Source: Dallia pectoralis
Lineage: Eukaryota; Chordata; Actinopteri; Esociformes; Umbridae
Length of the DNA: 64,000 bases
Direction: 5' to 3'
Assembly (NCBI GenBank): GCA_029465975.1
Contig: CM055755.1
Location: 9,407,304-9,471,303, forward strand
The notes under the pieces: model-generated
Told to the model about the DNA's origin: nothing
Databases searched by the model: none
Seen by the model: only the letters and a program-made list of their open reading frames with translations
Shown: one piece after another, positions 11,881 to 23,844 of the stretch
How positions within the stretch are numbered: the first letter of the stretch is position 1
Layout of the letters: every line of letters starts with the position of its first letter
Program-made: the position numbers and the translations under genes

Positions 11881-14474
11881 AATAAACATTGATTTCAATA
11901 AAATAATTTTGTTCTCCCACAGAAGGCACTGTCTAATTAATTCCTGTAGAAGTAAATCTGACTATTTGTCACAGCATTTGTACTTAACCAAATTAACAGA
12001 ATTAATCTGTTATAATTGTACATTTAATTGCAAGCATATACAATGATTATTAATTAACCATGCAGAAACAATTTCACTTTATGCTTGTACCTTATTTTCA
12101 GCCGAAATAGCTGTATTATCTTTTATTGCCAAAATGTGTTTTGTACCTTGAAACCAATATGGGTAAATGTTTAACTTTATTCAAAACGTCTTTAGAACCT
12201 TTTCAGGTCTTTAGAACCTAGCAGAGAAGTCTTAAGAACTTTATTCAAAAGGTCTTTAGAACCTGGCCAAGAAGCCTTTAGAACTTCCAGGTCTTAAGAA
12301 CTTTATGTAAATGGTCTTTAGAACCTTTTCAGGTCTTTAGAACAGGCCGCTCTGCAAAACATCTTATAGTTTCTGTTAAAAAATCTCTGCTGTTATTGTA
12401 TGCTAAGTTCTAGCTCTAAGTTCTAGCTCTTGAAATACTTACTATTGCTTTAACTTCATTTATCACAATATTTATGCTCGCAATTTCCATCACCCCATCT
12501 GTTCCACTGTTAAGAGTGTTAACATGCGGTTGCTAACTAAAATAAGTAATAAAAGAACATAAATACCCGTCTATGCATGACAGTATAAAAAACATGGAGA
12601 ACTGCACACCATTTTCAAGTCATTGTACAAATACATTTTCAATAAAATTTTGTTGTAAAGTACTAAGCTCCTGAATAAAACCTCTATGCAGTTGTACAAT
12701 GTATGTTTGCTTTCTTGTGGACATTTGATTCACATAATCTAGCTGGCCAACTACAATTACATATTTGCCCTTCTGCAGATTGACAAGCAGAGCCCGAAAT
12801 GGATGGAAAATGGCTTTAATTCACCTCTTGTCAGTATATACTATGTTAAGAGAGAGAGGGGGTGAAATTCAGTTGTGGCTTTGAGCTGTTATACACTAAA
12901 ACATACTTGCCCCCAAGCTAGGAATGTTTCAACAGAATATGACCTTTAAGATGACAACCTATGAGATAACATGAACAATGGCAATGATGTCGCTTCCGAC
13001 TAAAGATAAATTACTGCCACGGCACATGAAAGCCCCGCCCCTTGAAAGCCCCCGCCCCTGCTTGTCACAGCGTAGCCAACCTTTAATGAGTCGGCGTTGT
13101 CAGGTGAAATCATTCCTTTAGCTCATGACAGATTGCTTTCAAGCTCAGTTGTCTGCCGCTAGTGAACAGGAGCGGATACCCTGGGCACAGTTTCCTATTG
13201 GCTGGCACTGACCCACTCCCCCCCCCCCAGTTCCACAGACAGTACAGTGTGCAAGTCCAATATCACCCGGAAATTATGTTTGACAGTCATTCATCGACTT
13301 TGCTCAATGAATCCGACATGAAGGAAAGCAGCAGTAGAGATAAAGCAATGTTTTTGTATTCGGAGGACTATTTCTGTAGCTTGTAATTGTAGATAACATC
13401 TTAAATTAAAACGGATGGGTCAAATGCTGTTTTGTATTTCAATACTGTAGATTCCATTGTACTGGTACATCATGGTCTGTGTTTAACTGACCTGAGCTTT
13501 AAAATTACATCTGTCAAATTGTTTGACTTGTAATGAAACTGTAAAATGTATGGTTTCTAATAGTAATTGCGCTCTATGCTTAGTTGATTATCAGCAGTTA
13601 AACTCGCTTTTTCATTTGATTTTGATTAACTGCTTCTTCCAGTGTTTTGCTAGAGCTGAAATAACTTGATTATTAAAAATGGAATCAGATTTTAGCTCAA
13701 AGTATCGCAGATACAGAACATTTTACAGACTGTTTTTATGCACACCTCTTCTATGGAAAAGCAGATTCATACTCACAAGCACATTTGTTGAGCACATGAC
13801 AATTACAAATTCAGTAATTTTCCAAAGCAACAGAAATGTTTAATCCAACATTTTTTTGGGCTAAACCACTTTAGCCCAGAAATTTCATTTACAAAGCAGA
13901 CTGCTGATGGTAATTGGACAAAACCTAAATAAGGAAGTGGGCAGGGTTAGACCCAAGACGACAAATATACTATCGTCTTTTAAGAACCATCTACTGAAGT
14001 AAAGTGGGCATCTGAAACAAATCAATTTAACTTGCTCTCCTTATAAAAACAATAAGGTAAAGTGGTGTTTATCATGCATTTCATAGTTTTATAGATATGC
14101 CTCAATCTGCTGTTAATGCTCCTGTCTCTACTGGTTTGAATAGCTGCTAGCTACTGGCAAGACAATAACTTTCGATTAAACAGCAGTGTTACACTTTACA
14201 ATGTAACATCTGTAATGTCCTTCAGTCAACTATTGAATTTCCAGCTCAGACGATAAAATAACAGAGAGCAATTATAAATTAGGTTACATTTAGTGTCTCT
14301 TTAAGCCATCTCAAATAATTATCATGAAGCAATAGTTGTCTTATTGAAGTTTATTCAGCTGCAGAACTGCGAAATGGATCCATGGTGATTTTTATGATGG
14401 GAGAAAACAAAGAATTGATCATCTACATTGTAGTGACTTTACAAATATGAGTGAAGGAAGGCACTAACCTAAAA
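11881..14474. other. Gene-free AT-rich stretch
   Basis: AT-rich sequence with no recognisable gene. Near 13025-13060 there is a short GC-rich run with two CCCGCCCC-like boxes, and a run of ten C near 13215. The open frame 13162-13386 spans this and shows no known domain. A degenerate repeat lies at 12189-12342. Confidence 0.4.
12189..12342. repeat. Degenerate repeats of GTCTTTAGAACCT
   Basis: Five imperfect copies of GTCTTTAGAACCT or GTCTTAAGAACTTTAT spaced 20 to 40 bases apart. Probably an old, eroded minisatellite. Confidence 0.7.
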
Positions 14475-14722
14475 TATTACCATCCTATATGTAACACGAC
14501 AAAGTAATGTGTCAAGATCCTTTATGCAACAACGAACTAACCTAATATGTCAATATCCTATATGTAACAATGAACTAACCTAATATGTCAATATCCTATA
14601 TGTAACACAACAATGTGATATGTCAATATCCTATATGTAACAATGAACTAATCTAATATGTCAATATCCTATATGTAACAATGAACTAATCTAATATGTC
14701 AATATCCTATATGTTACAAGAT
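14475..14722. repeat. 38-bp minisatellite, about 6 copies
   Basis: CAATATCCTATATGTAAC recurs at 14551, 14589, 14624, 14662 and 14700 (steps of 38, 35, 38 and 38), with a diverged leading copy near 14485. Each unit also carries ACAATGAACTAA and AATATGT. Confidence 0.9.
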
Positions 14723-15453
14723 GTTAATGGAATATGTCAACAGAATGGACGTTGTGGCGTAAATGCAAAACATTGTGTTTGAGACACTGAAAACAACAAA
14801 TTACAGAGGAACTGCCTCCATAGTTTGCTGCAGCACTGTGTCTGTATATTTCATACAAACACTGAAGAACTCTTTAATTAAAACAGCTTTTAAGAAAGTT
14901 AATCTTTCAACAGGAAAACAAGCATTTCGGTTCGCAACGCCGTAATGTCATAATTTTTAAGATTCACAATGTCAAACTTCCGCAATTACAACTAACCATC
15001 GCTGTGTAAAAAGAGTGGTTCTCCATGTTATTTTAAAGTTGTTTCCTAGAACTTTATTTTGAAGCCCAAGTAAAAACTCAGACACCCCAACGTGTGTTTA
15101 CCAATGTAATCCATCATGATATTTTTTTTTATGACACATTTTTCAAGCTTTCAATTTGTGGGCCAAGTAAAACAATAACTGGGTCAACGAAAATGCGACA
15201 AATTCCAAAACAAACATCTGGAGAAACAAACAAGCTGCAAGAATAAAAAGAACTATGCCTCAGGCCTTCTTAAATAACTCCTTCCACTGACACAGTTAAC
15301 ATTGGATTGGATGACAAGGTGGCATTATATCATTGTGCCAGCCTCAATGCATCTGTGTGACAAACTCTAAACTTTTACCACATAGCCTCATGACCAAATG
15401 ACTGGGGTTTAACTCGATCGTCAGCTACCCAATGTAGGCCATACCATTTGAAT
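14723..15453. other. Gene-free stretch
   Basis: AT-rich. The open frame 14763-14945 (60 codons) shows no recognisable domain. Nothing else is seen. Confidence 0.4.
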
Positions 15454-15530
15454 TTCAGAATCAGAATCAGGTTTATTCGCCAAGTCTGTTTACACGCACA
15501 AGGAATTTGTTCTGACCCATTTAGAACACA
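15454..15530 (+). mobile_element. Short interspersed repeat (AGAATCAGGTTTATTCGCCA type)
   Basis: The block CAGAATCAGAATCAGGTTTA followed by CGCCAAGTCTGTTTACACGC and CAAGGAATTTG is a very common teleost repeat, probably the 3' end of a retroelement. A second copy lies in the opposite orientation at 39705-39775. Confidence 0.7.
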
Positions 15531-15724
15531 CATTTTAAAACATGGCTAGTGTAATGGCTAAATATAGAATGTTAGATTTAAGGACCACTTTTTGTCTTTC
15601 AGTGTACAGTGTACTGTCATGACAATTACACTAAGCCTGACAGTCAAATATTGCAGAGGCGATAAGCGAAAAGCCAAGAGAAAGATAAGAAATCGAGATT
15701 AAAACCAAAGTGAACGAGTGATGG

Positions 15725-15860
15725 AGAGAGAAAGCGCTTGGCAGAGAGGAAAGGGAAGAGGGGGAGATGTGTAATGAGGGGAAGGAGTGACAGAGAGGAA
15801 AGGGAAGAGGGGGAGATGTGTAATGAGGGAAAGGAGTGACAGAAAGAAGTCAGGGATGAG
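15725..15860. repeat. 49-bp tandem duplication in purine-rich sequence
   Basis: The block starting CAGAGAGGAAAGGGAAGAGG at 15742 is repeated at 15791, nearly perfectly, in a GA-rich context. Confidence 0.85.
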
Positions 15861-15967
15861 TCACAGTGGGAAGTCTAATCTTGTGCTGTTCTGCTGTGCA
15901 GATTGCAGCTAAAGGCAAAGCAGTCAATCATACACACTGTGTCCAGTTCAGTCCCAGATGGCTGCAA

Positions 15968-16135
15968 GTGTGTGTCTGTTTGTCTGTGTGTGGATGCAGA
16001 TAGGCAAGTGTGTGTGTGTGTGTGTGTGTATGTGTGGATGACTGCGTGTGGATGCAGATAGGTAGGTGTGTGTGTGTGTGCGCACGACTGCGTGTGAATG
16101 CAGATAGGTAGGTGTGTGTGTGTGTGTGTGTCTTT
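15968..16135. repeat. TG microsatellites interleaved with GATGCAGATAGG units
   Basis: Three (TG)n runs, each preceded by a block with CTGCGTGTGGATGCAGATAG or a close variant, so the whole is a larger tandem repeat with an embedded microsatellite. The His/Thr-rich minus-strand frames here are artefacts. Confidence 0.85.
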
Positions 16136-16421
16136 TTGTGCATATCTGCATGCGTACAGACGAAGCCGCCTAAATTCATCATCATCTGGTCTAGCCAACT
16201 GTTACATTGAAACGGTCTCATCTCCATCCAAACCCACTCCTCCTCTATGTCCTACTCACACCTCAGTCCCACTGGATCTGTCTTCACTGTTTCCTGGGGA
16301 CATTAGTTGTTGGCAGAGAGTCAGAAACGTCAGTCAGTTGCGTGGCCGTGTGCATTGTTTCTGCCATGTTGCTGAGAAAACAGCGGAGGCAGAACGAGGA
16401 GCGAATGAAGACCAGCTAGCA

Positions 16422-17714
16422 CCTCTGCTACAGCCCTCTGCTTCAGCCCTCTGCTACAGCCCTCTGCTTCAGCCCTCTGCTACAGCCCTCTGCTTCAGCC
16501 CTCTGCTACACCCCTCTGCTACAGCCCTCTGCTACAGCCCTCTGCTACAGCCCTCTGCTACAGCCCTATGCTTCAGCCCTCTGCTACAGCCCTCTGCTTC
16601 AGCCCTCTCCTTCAGCCCTCTGCTACACCCCTCTGCTACAGCCCTCTGCTTCAGCCCTCTGCTACAGCCCTCTGCTACAGCCCTCTGCTACAGCCCTCTG
16701 CTTCAGCCCTCTGCTTCAGCCCTCTGCTACAGCCCTCTGCTTCAGCCCTCTGCTTCAGCCCTCTGCTACAGCCCTCTGCTACACCCCTCTGCTACAGCCC
16801 TATGCTTCAGCCCTATGCTTCAGCCCTCTGCTACAGCCCTCTGCTTCAGCCCTCTCCTTCAGCCCTCTGCTACAGCCCTCTGCTACAGCCCTCTGCTTCA
16901 GCCCTCTGCTACAGCCCTCTGCTACAGCCCTCTGCTACAGCCCTCTGCTTCAGCCCTCTGCTACAGCCCTCTGCTTCAGCCCTCTGCTTCAGCCCTCTGC
17001 TACAGCCCTCTGCTACAGCCCTCTGCTACAGCCCTCTGCTACAGCCCTCTGCTTCAGCCCTCTGCTACAGCCCTCTGCTACAGCCCTCTGCTTCAGCCCT
17101 CTGCTTCAGCCCTCTGCTACAGCCCTCTGCTACAGCCCTATGCTACAGCCCTATGCTTCAGCCCTATGCTTCAGCCCTCTGCTACAGCCCTCTGCTTCAG
17201 CCCTCTCCTTCAGCCCTCTGCTACACCCCTCTGCTACAGCCCTCTGCTTCAGCCCTCTGCTACAGCCCTCTGCTGCTACAGCCCTCTGCTACAGCCCTCT
17301 GCTTCAGCCCTCTGCTACAGCCCTCTGCTAGCCCTCTGCTTCAGCCCTCTGCTTCAGCCCTCTGCTACAGCCCTCTGCTACAGCCCTCTGCTGCCCTATG
17401 CTTCAGCCCTCTGCTCTGCTTCAGCCCTCTCCTTCAGCCCTCTGCTACACCCCTCTGCTACAGCCCTCTGCTTCAGCCCTCTGCTACAGCCCTCTGCTAC
17501 AGCCCTCTGCTACAGCCCTCTGCTTCAGCCCTCTGCTTCAGCCCTCTGCTACAGCCCTCTGCTTCAGCCCTCTGCTACAGCCCTCTGCTACAGCCCTCTG
17601 CTACAGCCCTCTGCTTCAGCCCTCTGCTACAGCCCTCTGCTTCAGCCCTCTGCTACAGCCCTCTGCTTCAGCCCTCTGCTTCAGCCCTCTGCTACAGCCC
17701 TCTGCTTCAGCCCG
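16422..17714. repeat. 13-bp minisatellite (CTNCAGCCCTCTG), about 99 copies
   Basis: About 1.3 kb of the unit CTACAGCCCTCTG or CTTCAGCCCTCTG, with rarer CTACACCCCTCTG, TATG and CTCC variants. Because 13 is not a multiple of 3 the unit runs through all three frames, and none of the three contains a stop. That is why frames of 383 and 552 codons (LCYSPLLQPSAS-like) appear. These are not proteins. Shorter units at 17275, 17330, 17393 and 17411 mark deletions inside the array. Confidence 0.97.
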
Positions 17715-17991
17715 GCTAACGCTTCAGCCCACATTTTGGAGAATTGCACAAATTAGTTGAATGTTGTGGTTAATGAATCTCAAAAACACAAATAATACAC
17801 GACAGCCTATACATGCTGATAGAAAGACTTCTGTTCAAAGAATCATTCAGATTTTTTTTATCAAAATGCCAATGATTTCCAGACTGTGTGTCGCTGTTTG
17901 TTTAGCAACTGCGGTTGTCAAAGATTTGAGCCAGTCTTGTCACATTGGTGTTTTTGTGACAGAGTGTGATTAAACTTCAAGGTGCTTGTCA

Positions 17992-18139
17992 TGGTTCTGC
18001 CCGTGGCCACGCCCTCCTCAGGGACATCACAACCACGTCGCTCGTAGCAACCGGCCTTCTAGCTGACATCGCCCACATTAATTGTATTTTGGACGTCTGT
18101 CTTGTTTGACTATGCACATCTGTTTCCAATCTTCCAATC
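17992..18139 (+). mobile_element. Leading part of an interspersed repeat that hosts the 12-bp array
   Basis: TGTCATGGTTCTGCCCGTGG, CCACGCCCTCCTCAGGGACA and then TGTTTCCAATCTTCCAATCC resemble the start of the repeat at 7880. The sequence runs directly into the 12-bp array at a CCCTGTGTGTTTCCCTGGG block that is itself present twice. The distal part of the repeat was not found on the other side of the array. Confidence 0.4.
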
Positions 18140-20583
18140 CCTGTGTGTTTCCCTGGGTCTATTTATGTGTGTATCTCTGTGTGTTTCCCTGGGTCTATTT
18201 ATGTGTGTATCTCTGTGTGTACCTCTGTGTGTATCCCTGTGTGTATCCCTGTGTGTATCTCTGTGTGTATTTATGTGTGTATCCCTGTGTGTATCTCTGT
18301 GTGTATCTCTGTGTGTATCCCTGTGTGTATCTCTGTGTGTATCTCTGTGTGTATCTCTGTGTATTTATGTGTGCATCTCTGTGTGTATCTCTGTGTGTAT
18401 CTCTGTGTGTATCCCTGTGTGTATCTCTGTGTGTAACTCTGTGTGAATCTCTGTGTGTATCTCTGTGTGTATCCCTGTGTGTATCTATGTGTGTATCCAT
18501 ATGTGTATTTATGTGTGTATCTCTGTGTGTATCTCTGTGTGTATCCCTGTGTGTATCCCTGTGTGTATCTCTGTGTGTATTTATGTGTGTATCCCTGTGT
18601 GTATCTCTGTGTGTATCTCTGTGTGTATCTCTGTGTGTATCTCTGTGTGTATCTCTGTGTGTATCTCTGTGTGTATCTCTGTGTGTATCCCTGTGTGTAT
18701 CCCTGTGTGTATCTCTGTGTGTATCTCTGTGTGTATCTCTGTGTGTATCCCTGTGTGTATCCCTGTGTGTATCTCTGTGTGTATCTCTGTGTGTATCTCT
18801 GTGTGTATCTCTGTGTGTATCTCTGTGTGTATCTCTGTGTGTATCCCTGTGTGTATCCCTGTGTGTATCTCTGTGTGTATCTCTGTGTGTATCTCTGTGT
18901 GTATCTCTGTGTGTATCCCTGTGTGTATCCCTGTGTGTATCCCTGTGTGTATCCCTGTGTGTATCTCTGTGTGTATCCCTGTGTGTATCCCTGTGTGTAT
19001 CTCTGTGTGTAACTCTGTGTGAATCTCTGTGTGTATCTCTGTGTGTATCCCTGTGTGTATCTATGTGTGTATCCATATGTGTATTTATGTGTGTATCTCT
19101 GTGTGTATCTCTGTGTGTATCCCTGTGTGTATCTCTGTGTGTATTTATGTGTGTATCCCTGTGTGTATCTCTGTGTGTATCTCTGTGTGTATCTATGTGT
19201 GTATCTATGTGTGTATCTCTGTGTGTATCTCTGTGTATTTATGTGTGCATCTCTGTGTGTATCTCTGTGTGTATCCCTGTGTGTATCCCTGTGTGTATCT
19301 CTGTGTGTAACTCTGTGTGAATCTCTGTGTGTATCTCTGTGTGTATCCCTGTGTGTATCTCTGTGTGTATCTCTGTGTGAATCTCTGTGTGTATCTCTGT
19401 GTGTATCCCTGTGTGTATCTCTGTGTGCATCTCTGTGTGAATCTCTGTGTTTATCTATGTGTGTATCTATGTGTGTATCCATATGTGTATTTATGTGTGT
19501 ATCTCTGTGTGTATCTCTGTGTGTATCTCTGTGTGTATCTCTGTGTGTATCTCTGTGTGTATCTCTGTGTGTATCTCTGTGTGTATCCCTGTGTGTATCT
19601 CTGTGTGTATCTCTGTGTGAATCTCTGTGTGTATCTCTGTGTGTATCCCTGTGTGTATCTCTGTGTGCATCTCTGTGTGTATCTCTGTGTTTATCTATGT
19701 GTGTATCTATGTGTGTATCTCTGTATGTATCTCTGTGTGTATCTCTGTGTGTATCTCTGTGTGTATCTCTGTGTGTATCTCTGTGTGTATCTCTGTGTGT
19801 ATCTCTGTGTGTATCTCTGTGTGTATCTCTGTGTGTATCTCTGTGTGTATCTCTGTGTGTATCCCTGTGTGTATCTCTGTGTGTATCTCTGTGTGTATCC
19901 CTGTGTGTATCCCTGTGTGTATCTCTGTGTGTATCTCTGTGTGTATCTCTGTGTGTATCTCTGTGTGTATCCCTGTGTGTATCTCTGTGTGCATCTCTGT
20001 GTGTATCTCTGTGTGTATCTCTGTGTGTATCCCTGTGTGTATCCCTGTGTGTATCTCTGTGTGTATCTCTGTGTGTATCTCTGTGTGTATCCCTGTGTGT
20101 ATCCCTGTGTGTATCTCTGTGTGTATCTCTGTGTGTATCTTTGTGTGTATCTCTGTGTGTATCCCTGTGTGTATCCCTGTGTGTATCCCTGTGTGTATCT
20201 CTGTGTGTATCTCTGTGTGTATCTCTGTGTGTATCTCTGTGTGTATCCCTGTGTGTATCCCTGTGTGTATCCCTGTGTGTATCTCTGTGTGTATCTCTGT
20301 GTGTATCTCTGTGTGTATCTCTGTGTGTATCTCTGTGTGTATCTCTGTGTGTATCTCTGTGTGTATCCCTGTGTGTATCCCTGTGTGTATCCCTGTGTGT
20401 ATCTCTGTGTGTATCTCTGTGTGTATCTCTGTGTGTATCTCTGTGTGTATCTCTGTGTGTATCTCTGTGTGTATCCCTGTGTGTATCCCTGTGTGTATCC
20501 CTGTGTGTATCTCTGTGTGTATCTCTGTGTGTATCTCTGTGTGTATCTCTGTGTGTATCTCTGTGTGTATCTCTGTGTGTATC
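18139..20583. repeat. 12-bp minisatellite (TATCTCTGTGTG), about 204 copies
   Basis: A 2.4-kb array of TATCTCTGTGTG, with common variants TATCCCTGTGTG and TATTTATGTGTG and rare AACTCTGTGTGA, TATCCATATGTG and CATCTCTGTGTG. The unit is four codons long and stop-free in most frames, so very long open frames (up to 774 codons, HRDT or SLCV repeats) exist on both strands; they are not genes. Marker variants show that a 576-base block (48 units) was duplicated: CCATATG at 18497 and 19073, AACTCTG at 18435 and 19011. Confidence 0.98.
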
Positions 20584-20717
20584 CTTAATTGTCACTGTGC
20601 AACCAAAGTGCCTGTGGATAAGTCATTTGTCATTGTTTCACCTCTCGGCAAGAAAGAAAATCCTCACATTCACCATCTCTGAATTCAAACTCCTCATCCG
20701 TGACAGGGCACTGATGT

Positions 20718-20774
20718 TAGGGTGTGTGTGTGTGTGTGTGTGTTTGTGTGTGTGTGTCTGTATGTGTGTGTGTG
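20718..20774. repeat. TG microsatellite
   Basis: About 27 TG units with TTTG, TCTG and TATG interruptions. Confidence 0.95.
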
Positions 20775-20811
20775 AATGATTAACAATGCTTTATTAACAA
20801 TAATTGTATGC

Positions 20812-20960
20812 ACACTACCATTTAAAAGTTTGGGGTCACCTTGAAATGTCCATAGGCCTTTTTGTATTAATTTTGGTCAATAAAACAACGCCAAATCGAT
20901 CAGAAATACATGCTATAAATGACTTGTGTAGCAGGATATGGATGATATCTAGGTGTACAG
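20812..20960 (+). mobile_element. Tc1-like terminal fragment (family A)
   Basis: CACTACCATTTAAAAGTTTG followed by GGGTCACCTTGAAATGTCC is the outer end of a very common teleost Tc1-like family (consensus AAAAGTTTGGGGTCACTTAG). The next hundred bases (CAATAAAACAACGCCAAATC, GATCAGAAATACATGC, TAGGTGTACAGAGG) continue it with losses. No transposase coding sequence remains. Confidence 0.75.
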
Positions 20961-21228
20961 AGGTCCCAGGCAGAGCGCACACGTGCAGCTGAGAGGGGAC
21001 ATTGGGATTGGATTGGCTAGACCTTGGAAAAGATGGCTTTTCCACCGCAAGACCATTACTGAAAAAACAGCAGTTCAGGGATAGATGGCTTCACATTGGC
21101 CAGGAAATATGGAAGGAGGGAATAGACAATAGCCAGAGTTATGGTTAGTTAGTAATGAAAAATAACTCTCTGGTAAATTATAGTAAAATACCAATATCAT
21201 GGCCTGGCACTGTTACCACTGGTATACA

Positions 21229-21425
21229 CAAGATCAGCCAGAACATTATGACCAATGATGACAGATGAATTGAATAACACTGATAATCTTGTTACCATGG
21301 CATCTGTCAGTAAGTGGGACATATTAGGCAGCAAGTGAACATTTTGTTCTCCAAGTTGATGTGTCCGACGCAGGGAAAATCTGAAAGTGATGGCTAGACA
21401 ACTCGTTTGACCAAATTACAGATTC
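21229..21425 (+). mobile_element. Tc1-like 5' end fragment (family B)
   Basis: AAGATCAGCCAGAACATTAT, ATAACACTGATAATCTTGTT, GTGGGACATATTAGGCAGCA and GTTGATGTGTCCGACGCAGG match in order the 5' end of the same Tc1-like family found at 6667, 31457 and 47752. It stops shortly after the transposase start region (TGATGGCTAGAC). The 3' part is missing. Confidence 0.75.
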
Positions 21426-21894
21426 ACACCTAATATCAATTTTGTGTGTTTCTTGGCACAAGACATCTCATCGTATTGATGTCTTTCAGTTGTGGCAATT
21501 TGCAAAAAGTTGCAGCATGAAGGCCTTATTCACACAGGCTCTTTATTTACACAGCAATTAAATGTGCTTGACAAAGGGAAAAAAAGAGAAATATTAAACA
21601 CATGCACTTATATTCATATCAACCTGTTTACTGGCACATTATAGGTTTTCATTTATGCCAACGTATTATAATAAAAACAAATAAAAACATCAAATGGGCA
21701 ATTCGACGAGGAATAGAAAATGTAATTAGAATAAGAACAAACTAAATATACCTCAAAATCGACTTTACAGTTTGGTAAAGTTTAGGCACACAGTCATTCG
21801 CTTGTGAAGGGAGAAACGTTTTAGCCTGGCTTTAATAATGGATACATTTGGGCCACGTCTAAGATCTACCGGTGGTTTATTCCAGTTGCATGCA
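21426..21894. other. Gene-free stretch
   Basis: AT-rich. The part from about 21820 (TTTAGCCTGGCTTTAATAAT) to 22020 may be an old retroelement piece into which the following array expanded, but I cannot name it. Confidence 0.3.
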
Positions 21895-22318
21895 GTGTCA
21901 CTGCTGAATGTCACTGCTGAATGTCACTGCTGAATGTCAAAAGATACTGGTAACATCAGGCTCTAAACGTAATGTGCGAAATAAGGTAACAGAACTAAAC
22001 AGTTCTCTTAATGTCAAAAATGCAGATGGAATTGTGACAGTCACTGTCACTGCTGAATGTCACTGTCATTGCTGAATGTCACTGCTGAATGTCACTGTCA
22101 TTGCTGAATGTCACTGTCATTGCTGAATGTCACTGCTGAATGTCACTGCTGAATGTCACTGCTGAATGTCACTGCTGAATGTCACTGCTGAATGTCACTG
22201 CTGAATGTCACTGCTGAATGTCACTGCTGAATGTGACTGCTGAATGTCACTGTCACTGCTGACTGTCACTGCTGAATGTCACTGCTGAATGTCACTGCTG
22301 AATGTCACTGTCACTGCT
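21895..22318. repeat. 13-bp minisatellite (TGCTGAATGTCAC), two blocks
   Basis: A short block at 21895-21940 (about 3 copies) and a long block at 22038-22318 (about 20 copies) of TGCTGAATGTCAC. Between them lies about 100 bases of non-repeat sequence. Some units carry an added TGTCAC or TGTCAT, giving a composite 19-bp form. Confidence 0.95.
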
Positions 22319-22483
22319 GGAAGCCATTGCAGAAATGTAAGAACCCCAGTGATGTGCTCTGTTCTCTTGGAACATTCTAGCAGTCAAGGTTAAGATGTGT
22401 CTGTTACTCGAAAGCATTCATTTGGGCTACAATCAGAAGTGCAGGACATTGTGGCCAGTGGCACCAATCTATGTATGTATGTG

Positions 22484-22512
22484 TGGGTGTGTGTGTGTGT
22501 GTGTGTGTGTGG
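22484..22512. repeat. TG microsatellite
   Basis: About 14 TG units. Confidence 0.9.
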
Positions 22513-22573
22513 CGGGGTATCAAACACCTAGCTCAGCAGACAGATGGATTTATAGTGCATTCCATATTCTATT

Positions 22574-23410
22574 GAGACCTCTAAATATTTTGTTATGTTA
22601 AAGCCTTGTTCTAAAATCAACCTACAGGCAATACTCGTTTGACTTTTAAAATGCATCACCCTTGAGATGTTTCCAAAACTTCATAGGGGTCCAACTGTGC
22701 TAAATTCAATAGATTGGACATTATTTGGCCAGGATTTGTGTCAGGGTTCTGTCAGGGCACAGATCGAGGGGACGGGCACCAAAACATGCTCGTATCACTG
22801 ACCAGATTCTGGTCCCCAAGATCCAACTGGTAGAGAGGCCAGATGTGGGCCAGTCCTCAGTGAATGGCACTCAACAGCGTGGTTGAAGTTTGCAAAAAGG
22901 CATCTAAAGGTCTCTCAAACCATATATAATATAAACAATATTTTCTGGTCTGATAAAACCACGATTAAACTCCTCAGCCCAAATGCCAAACAGGCACCGC
23001 TCACTAACTGGCCAATACCGTTGGCTGACTGCATCCCCATAATGCAATGCAGATGTATTTTTTGAAGCGAGAACTGGAAGACTAGTCCGGATCAAGGAAA
23101 TGATCAATGGACCAATGTACTGACATATCTTAAATGAAAAGATGTTTCAGAGCAATCAGGATCTCAGGCCCTGGATCAGGTTCTGACCAGACCGTAACCA
23201 CACAGCCAAGACAACGGCAGTACCGGCGTTGGGAGAAATATTTGGTAATGTCCCAGCCAGAGAAAGCACTTGTACCGGAAAACAAACATCTCTGGAGGTT
23301 CCCGACGATGTCTGTGCAGCCACATTAATCATAAACCTTTACAAACTCATAGTGACACTCAGATCTCCATCACAATGTCCCCGGAACCACCCAAGGAATG
23401 TGTGTGACAT
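22574..23410 (+). mobile_element. Degenerate Tc1-like element (family D)
   Basis: Segments follow the order of an abundant teleost/salmonid Tc1-like element: terminal TTTTGTTATGTTAAAGCCTT, then GTCAGGGCACAGATCGAGG, GGGCACCAAAACATG, AAGTTTGCAAAAAGGCATCT, ATTTTCTGGTCTGATAAAAC (the WSD segment carrying the first catalytic Asp), GAACTGGAAGACTAGTCCGG and CACACAGCCAAGACAACGGC. The frame is heavily broken and the 3' end is lost. The 22883-23065 frame is a remnant reading IFWSDKTTIKLLSPNAKQ. Confidence 0.75.
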
Positions 23411-23844
23411 CAAACCAAGGACCGGCTCTGCTCCATGAGAGACAATAATCGAAAGAAAGCAGACAGCTTGAAGAAAGACTCACGAGCAGACAGCTGGCCA
23501 CCTGAATTATCTGAGCCTTAACCAAATCAACTGTAGCCTTGACTGGCATCAAATTTATGTTGTGCTCCACTAAACCCGAACGTTTTCTAGATCAAACCCG
23601 TGCGCATCTATCCATCTAGTTGTAACTGTTCTCCCATTTGATAGATAGGTACACCAAATTCTAAAGAGAATTTCACAATCTGAAATAAAATAGATTGGCT
23701 TATACTCATCTAAAATGATAGAATTTTGAATAAATATAATGTATTTAATGTCAACCTTAAGATTGTTTAATAAAATTTGTATAATAGTATAAGTATAATA
23801 CATACATACAAAATGCTATCATTTGCAAAAAGTTTTTATTTTAT

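Noticed and set aside
13020..13060. CCCGCCCC boxes as a CpG-type promoter
   Set aside because: Only two short boxes in AT-rich surroundings, no exon or start site next to them.
16098..17756. Plus-strand open frame of 552 codons rich in LCYSPLLQPSA
   Set aside because: A 13-bp repeat that cycles through all frames without a stop; parallel frames exist beside it.
18271..20595. Minus-strand open frame of 774 codons (THRD and TQRY repeats)
   Set aside because: It is the translation of a 12-bp minisatellite that lacks stops in most frames on both strands; no flanking splice or promoter context.
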